From Thermoplasmata archaeon (GTDB lineage: Archaea > Thermoplasmatota > Thermoplasmata > Thermoplasmatales > Thermoplasmataceae), in contig JAKBGP010000081.1 of NCBI GenBank assembly GCA_021833045.1, positions 1-8,615 on the forward strand: DNA of 8,615 nt. The letters are read 5' to 3'. Of this stretch, positions 5,031-8,615 are shown piece after piece (the first letter of the stretch is position 1; each line of letters starts with the position of its first letter). The position numbers were made by a program, and so were the translations under genes. A model generated the notes under the pieces. That model did no database searches. It was not told the origin of the DNA and was given only the letters and a program-made list of their open reading frames with translations.

Positions 5031-5552
5031 ATGAACACCCCATTACTGAACGAAACCACACTGATCAATAAGATTTTAAGTTATATCCCAATAAAATACC
5101 CTGCTTACGCCGTCCTCTTGCTCATCCTGATTCTTTTTATCTATAGGCTTACCAGAGCTGCTGTTGGAGAGAAGTTTTCAGATACAAGGTTGTTTTTTAC
5201 GCCAGTTCTGTATTCAATGTTCGTTCTTGTTACTTTTATAGGTTCTCCCCTAATTGAGATATATTTGAGTCTTGTAATCGCCATCCTGGGGATAGCGCTT
5301 GGTGTTCTGTTCAGCAGGAAAGTCCGTATATTCTCAAAAAAGGGGAATATGTATTACCGCAGATCCATTGCAGTTGCCTTTTTCTGGACAATGTTTTTTT
5401 CGGCAAAAATCCTGGTGCTCCTATATTATCCCAAGCTCGATTTTGTAGTCATTTTTTCCGTTTTACTTACACTGACTACTGGAATGCTCCTTGGCGAGGC
5501 AATGGTAATCTATCACAGGCATTCGAAGTACAGAATTGAGGATTCCGCTTAA
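5031..5552 (+). CDS. Five-helix integral membrane protein, possibly CcdC/DUF1453-like
   Basis: The 173-residue product has five hydrophobic segments at about 22-40, 53-71, 75-94, 112-131 and 136-158. Positive charges cluster in the loops at 41-52 and 95-111 and in the tail HRHSKYR, predicting the N-terminus outside and the C-terminus inside. The central stretch [17 protein letters not shown] followed by [12 protein letters not shown] resembles the glycine-rich helix and basic loop of CcdC/DUF1453 proteins, but the similarity is loose and no catalytic residues are seen. There are no cysteines. The gene is convergent with the thioredoxin-like gene; their stop codons share TTAA at 5549-5552. A redox or cytochrome-biogenesis link with that neighbour is tempting but unsupported beyond position. 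ATG 5031 is chosen for the TATA spacing. Confidence 0.8.
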   Translation: MNTPLLNETTLINKILSYIPIKYPAYAVLLLILILFIYRLTRAAVGEKFSDTRLFFTPVLYSMFVLVTFIGSPLIEIYLSLVIAILGIALGVLFSRKVRIFSKKGNMYYRRSIAVAFFWTMFFSAKILVLLYYPKLDFVVIFSVLLTLTTGMLLGEAMVIYHRHSKYRIEDSA

Positions 5553-7597
5553 ACTGGATTCCTTTTCTTTATCGTTTCAAGCACTTCGTCCACAGAATCA
5601 AATGGTGGGAGACATTCTGTTAGAGTACAGACTACGATCTTCTGGTTGCTCTCTCTAAGGGCATTGGTAACATCCTCCCTTGCCGCCGAATGGTATGAAA
5701 GCACCAGTCTTGGATTGTAACTCTTTAAAAGCTTCTTTCTGTTTGAAACCAGGTTGTCTTTCGGTAGTACGATATCGAAGGAGGGGCCCAGGGCAAAATC
5801 TATTCCGCAGATCATGAAAAGACTGTAAAACGGGGAAGATGTAATTGATTCACCAATTGATTCTGCCAGTTCCTCAGCCCTGTTCATCATATCAGGATCC
5901 CCAAAAACTGTGGCAAAATATAACAGGTTGTTAAGAGAAAAAGAATTGCCGCTGGGGATTGCACCGTCATGGTACTCTTTCAACTTTACCGGGGCGTCAG
6001 TCATTTCTGTATTGAAATAACCGCCTTCCTTTGACCAGAAATTCTTATCCTGATAGGATTGCAGTTTCTTAGCGATTTGCAGGTATTCGTCGTGGCCGGA
6101 AACCTGGTAAAGTTCAATGAAGCCGGCAATGCAAAATGCGTAGTCATCTACAAAGCCCGGTATTTCTGCATTGGTATGGCTGAATCTGTGAAGAATTCTT
6201 CCATTATCATCTATCATTTTCTTTGACAGGAATTCAGCTATTCCTGAAGCGGATTCAATAAAAACTTTGCCGCTGGTCACCCTGTACGCCTTTGCCAGGG
6301 CCCATAGAAGCAGACCATTCATATCCGAAATTATTTTCTCGTCTCTACCAGGTCTAATACGTTTCTCCCTTTCATTTTTGAGTTTTTTCCTGGATCTTTC
6401 TATTATTTCTTCTACCTGAACTTCAGTAATTGCAAATTTAACGGCAGTTTCATCAATGTTGTGTTCCTTGAAGAGAATATTTCTACCGAGGAGCCTCCCT
6501 GTTGCCTCCTCATGATAGTTTCCCTCAGGAGTGCAACCGAAAACATACGCAAACAGCGCCGCATCCTCCTCCCCTAAAACCCTGATCAATTCAGGAACAG
6601 TCCATGTGTAAAACCTCCCCTCCTCGCCCTCACTGTCAGCATCCAGTGCGGTATAATAACCACCTGACATGTCCCTCATTTCATTATTGAGGAATTCCAC
6701 TGTTCTGGTCATGGCGGTGCTGTAATCCTTCTTGCCTGTAACATGAAAAGCCTCTGATAGAGCTGCCAGGATCATGGCCTGATCATAAAGCATTTTTTCA
6801 AAATGAGGAAGTTTCCATTCGGCATCGGTTGAGTATCGGTGAAAACCGAAACCTATCTGATCATTGATGCCACCGCTTAAGATATGATCCAAAGTTGTTT
6901 TTACCATATCAATTGCTTCATTATCATGATAGCGATAGAAATACCTCATCAGAAAGAGCAGATAATGTGGTGATGGGAATTTAGGGGAATAACCAAACCC
7001 GCCATTGTTCCGGTCATAATTCTCCTTCAATGCCTGGTAGCCCGATTCCAGTGTGCTTTTGGATATAACGTTCCTTGATCTTCTTGCTGGTGAATTGGAT
7101 ATGGCGTCGACTATCTTCTGTCCCTGTTCAACGAGTTCTGCCTGTTTATCCCTCCACAGCTCCTGAACGCTATTGCAGAGTTCAATGATACCCATCATAT
7201 TCCTCCTGGATCTCTTTGGAAGATAAGTGAACGCAAAGATCGGTTTTCTATCTGGCGATAATATAAGATTAAGAGGCCAGCCACCGCCACCGGTCAGCAT
7301 CTGGCAAACATTCATGTAAAAGCTGTCAAGGTCAGGCCGTTCTTCCCTGTCCACCTTAATAGGAATAAACGTTTTATTCATCGCCTCTGCAACTTCTACG
7401 TCCTCAAAGCTTTCCCTCTCCATGACATGGCACCAGTGGCAGGTTGAATACCCTATGCTTAGAAATACGGGTCTGTTTAACCTCTTTGCTTCCTCGAATG
7501 CTATGTCTCCCCAGGGATGCCACATGACAGGGTTATGTGCATGCTGCTGCAGGTACGGGCTCTTCTCATCTATAAGGTAGTTAGTGAATTCCGACAT
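5549..7597 (-). CDS. DUF255 / SSP411 (YyaL)-type thioredoxin-like protein
   Basis: This is a full-length 682-residue member of the conserved family with an N-terminal thioredoxin-like domain (Thioredox_DsbH, PF03190) and a C-terminal alpha/alpha-toroid resembling N-acyl-glucosamine epimerases and glycoside hydrolases. Family marks are [19 protein letters not shown] (11-29), the redox CxxC as [12 protein letters not shown] (Cys53, Cys56), [11 protein letters not shown] (81-91) and [18 protein letters not shown] (104-121). Toroid marks are [13 protein letters not shown] (265-277), [16 protein letters not shown] (317-332) and [17 protein letters not shown] (543-559). The C-terminal CTLTECLPP is also typical. 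It is predicted to be cytosolic, and the biochemical role of the family is not established. The ATG at 7597 gives the standard N-terminus. It is divergent from the ArsB-like gene (95 bp) and convergent with the membrane protein gene. No clear TATA box is seen; minus-strand TGTTATTC at about 7623-7630 is the best-placed candidate. Confidence 0.93.
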   Translation of the reverse strand: MSEFTNYLIDEKSPYLQQHAHNPVMWHPWGDIAFEEAKRLNRPVFLSIGYSTCHWCHVMERESFEDVEVAEAMNKTFIPIKVDREERPDLDSFYMNVCQMLTGGGGWPLNLILSPDRKPIFAFTYLPKRSRRNMMGIIELCNSVQELWRDKQAELVEQGQKIVDAISNSPARRSRNVISKSTLESGYQALKENYDRNNGGFGYSPKFPSPHYLLFLMRYFYRYHDNEAIDMVKTTLDHILSGGINDQIGFGFHRYSTDAEWKLPHFEKMLYDQAMILAALSEAFHVTGKKDYSTAMTRTVEFLNNEMRDMSGGYYTALDADSEGEEGRFYTWTVPELIRVLGEEDAALFAYVFGCTPEGNYHEEATGRLLGRNILFKEHNIDETAVKFAITEVQVEEIIERSRKKLKNEREKRIRPGRDEKIISDMNGLLLWALAKAYRVTSGKVFIESASGIAEFLSKKMIDDNGRILHRFSHTNAEIPGFVDDYAFCIAGFIELYQVSGHDEYLQIAKKLQSYQDKNFWSKEGGYFNTEMTDAPVKLKEYHDGAIPSGNSFSLNNLLYFATVFGDPDMMNRAEELAESIGESITSSPFYSLFMICGIDFALGPSFDIVLPKDNLVSNRKKLLKSYNPRLVLSYHSAAREDVTNALRESNQKIVVCTLTECLPPFDSVDEVLETIKKRNPV

Positions 7598-7662
7598 GAA
7601 TGAATCAAGAATATTGGCACTGTGAATAACATTTTTGTAGTTATGACTGTATTTTCCTGAAT

Positions 7663-7670
7663 GTTTTATC
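7663..7670 (+). promoter_or_regulatory. Candidate TATA box of the ArsB-like gene
   Basis: GTTTTATC is centred about 26-27 nt before the GTG at 7693, consistent with a leaderless transcript beginning at the GTG. The motif is only a partial TATA match; the spacing is the main support. Confidence 0.4.
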
Positions 7671-7692
7671 TGTAACTGATTGATATCCGATT

Positions 7693-8615
7693 GTGGGGCT
7701 AACCTTTTATGTTTCCCTATTACTCTTCGTGGCCGTTATAATAGCCGTGCTTGCGAAGCCAAAGAACCTGAACATAGCGATTCCTCCCATTATAGGTTCT
7801 ATCGTTCTCTTGCTCACCGGGATTATCAAAATTAAGGATGTATTATATGTATGGGATGTTGTCTGGAACGCCACCTTTACGCTCGTTGCAATCATACTTC
7901 TTTCCATTGTACTTGACAGGATAGGGTTCTTCAGTTATCTTGCAGTTAAGATAGCAAAAAGGTCAGGAGGTTCAATTGCAAGGCTGTTCTTTTTCATAAT
8001 TTTTCTTTCTGCTGCTGTGTCAGCTGTCTTTTCAAACGACGGCAGCATTCTCGTGATGACGCCCATCACTTACGAAGTCCTGAAGAACATTAATGCTGAA
8101 AGGAAATCATATTTTCCATTTCTGGTTGCAACGGGGTTTATCTGTGATGCTGCAAGCACTCCGTTAAGCATAAGCAATCTTGTTAACATAATAAGCACGG
8201 GTTTCTTCTCTATCCGCTTCCTTGATTATTTTTACGTCATGGCAGTTCCGGATCTTGTCACTATATTCTTGAGTTCTTTGCTTCTGTTTTTGCTGTTTAA
8301 AAAATCAATTGGCTCGAGGTTTGATGTAAACCTGTTACCTGACCCGGATTCTTTCGTCAGGGACAGGCCGCTCTTCATGGCAGCTTTCTTCCTTACCGGT
8401 GCACTGATAGTCGCATATGCAATAGCAAGCTCTTACCTTGTTCCCATATCATTTATAGCAATACCTTCTGTTTTTCTATTCTCGGTCATAGCGATAAAGA
8501 GAAAATGCACTGAATCTTCTTTCCTGTTAAGAAAGACGCCATGGGCGATCATATTTTTCTCATTTGGCATGTTTATTGTTGTTTATGCGTTGGCCAAGAC
8601 CGGCCTTTCCCTTTA
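7693..8615 (+). CDS. ArsB-like / ion-transporter superfamily membrane permease, 3'-truncated by window edge
   Basis: The first 307 residues are visible of an expected ~420. It resembles ArsB arsenite efflux permeases: [15 protein letters not shown] (21-35), [19 protein letters not shown] (53-71), LDRIGFF (74-80), [12 protein letters not shown] (114-125, the loop between half-helices) and [18 protein letters not shown] (149-166). Hydrophobic helices alternate throughout. It would sit in the cytoplasmic membrane and export arsenite or antimonite, or another anion in related family members. Substrate is not provable from sequence, and no ArsA, ArsC or ArsR gene is visible beside it. The start is GTG 7693, since an in-frame TGA lies at 7681-7683 and the first helix begins right after the GTG; no ATG fits the frame there. 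Arsenic export fits an acidic, metal-rich habitat, but that is an inference. Confidence 0.85.
   Translation, partial: MGLTFYVSLLLFVAVIIAVLAKPKNLNIAIPPIIGSIVLLLTGIIKIKDVLYVWDVVWNATFTLVAIILLSIVLDRIGFFSYLAVKIAKRSGGSIARLFFFIIFLSAAVSAVFSNDGSILVMTPITYEVLKNINAERKSYFPFLVATGFICDAASTPLSISNLVNIISTGFFSIRFLDYFYVMAVPDLVTIFLSSLLLFLLFKKSIGSRFDVNLLPDPDSFVRDRPLFMAAFFLTGALIVAYAIASSYLVPISFIAIPSVFLFSVIAIKRKCTESSFLLRKTPWAIIFFSFGMFIVVYALAKTGLSL

Noticed and set aside
7707..7907. Minus-strand open frame of 66 codons near the ArsB-like start
   Set aside because: It is antisense to the first helices of the ArsB-like permease, whose family motifs are clear.
1..8615. CRISPR array or tandem-repeat locus
   Set aside because: No regularly spaced repeat of 20-40 nt was seen on reading through the window; the repeats found are short inverted pairs.

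Overview
The window looks archaeal and most resembles a Thermoplasmatales-type (acidophilic Euryarchaeota) genome. TATA-like boxes lie about 26-30 nt upstream of several start codons, which implies leaderless mRNAs. Neither tRNA encodes its 3' CCA, and Shine-Dalgarno sequences are not evident. No gene fixes the species, so the lineage is an inference.

Left part (1-1161): the 3' portion of an IS4-superfamily transposase with an intact YREK motif. It is cut by the window edge. Its right flank runs directly up to the stop codon of a leftward DUF45/YgjP-like zinc metallopeptidase gene (1162-1683).

Centre (1709-4606): a tRNA-Lys(CUU) with its own TATA box and a hairpin/T-run terminator candidate. 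It is followed by an AT-rich, probably acquired restriction-modification module. This module is a PD-(D/E)xK endonuclease (+ strand) facing a gamma-type, NPPY-motif amino-methyltransferase (- strand), and their 3' ends overlap antisense by 56 bp. Right of the methyltransferase promoter is a truncated IS5-like transposase start. It is fused by a deletion or insertion junction to the last ~65 codons of an unrecognised acidic protein.

Right part (4695-8615): more typical chromosomal sequence. A 53-residue acidic protein and a tRNA-Ser(GCU) lie on the - strand with no nucleotide between the stop codon and the tRNA 5' end. Divergent to them is a five-helix membrane protein. Its stop codon shares a TTAA with the stop of a full-length DUF255/SSP411-type thioredoxin-like protein. 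Divergent from that is a GTG-initiated, ArsB-like ion transporter that runs off the window.

The restriction module, lying between an IS end and an IS remnant, is the accessory part. I see no CRISPR array, rRNA or phage structural genes. I did not find a clearly new defence system. The unusual points are the tail-to-tail antisense overlap of the R and M genes, the abutting stop codon and tRNA, and the broken junction at about 4409.
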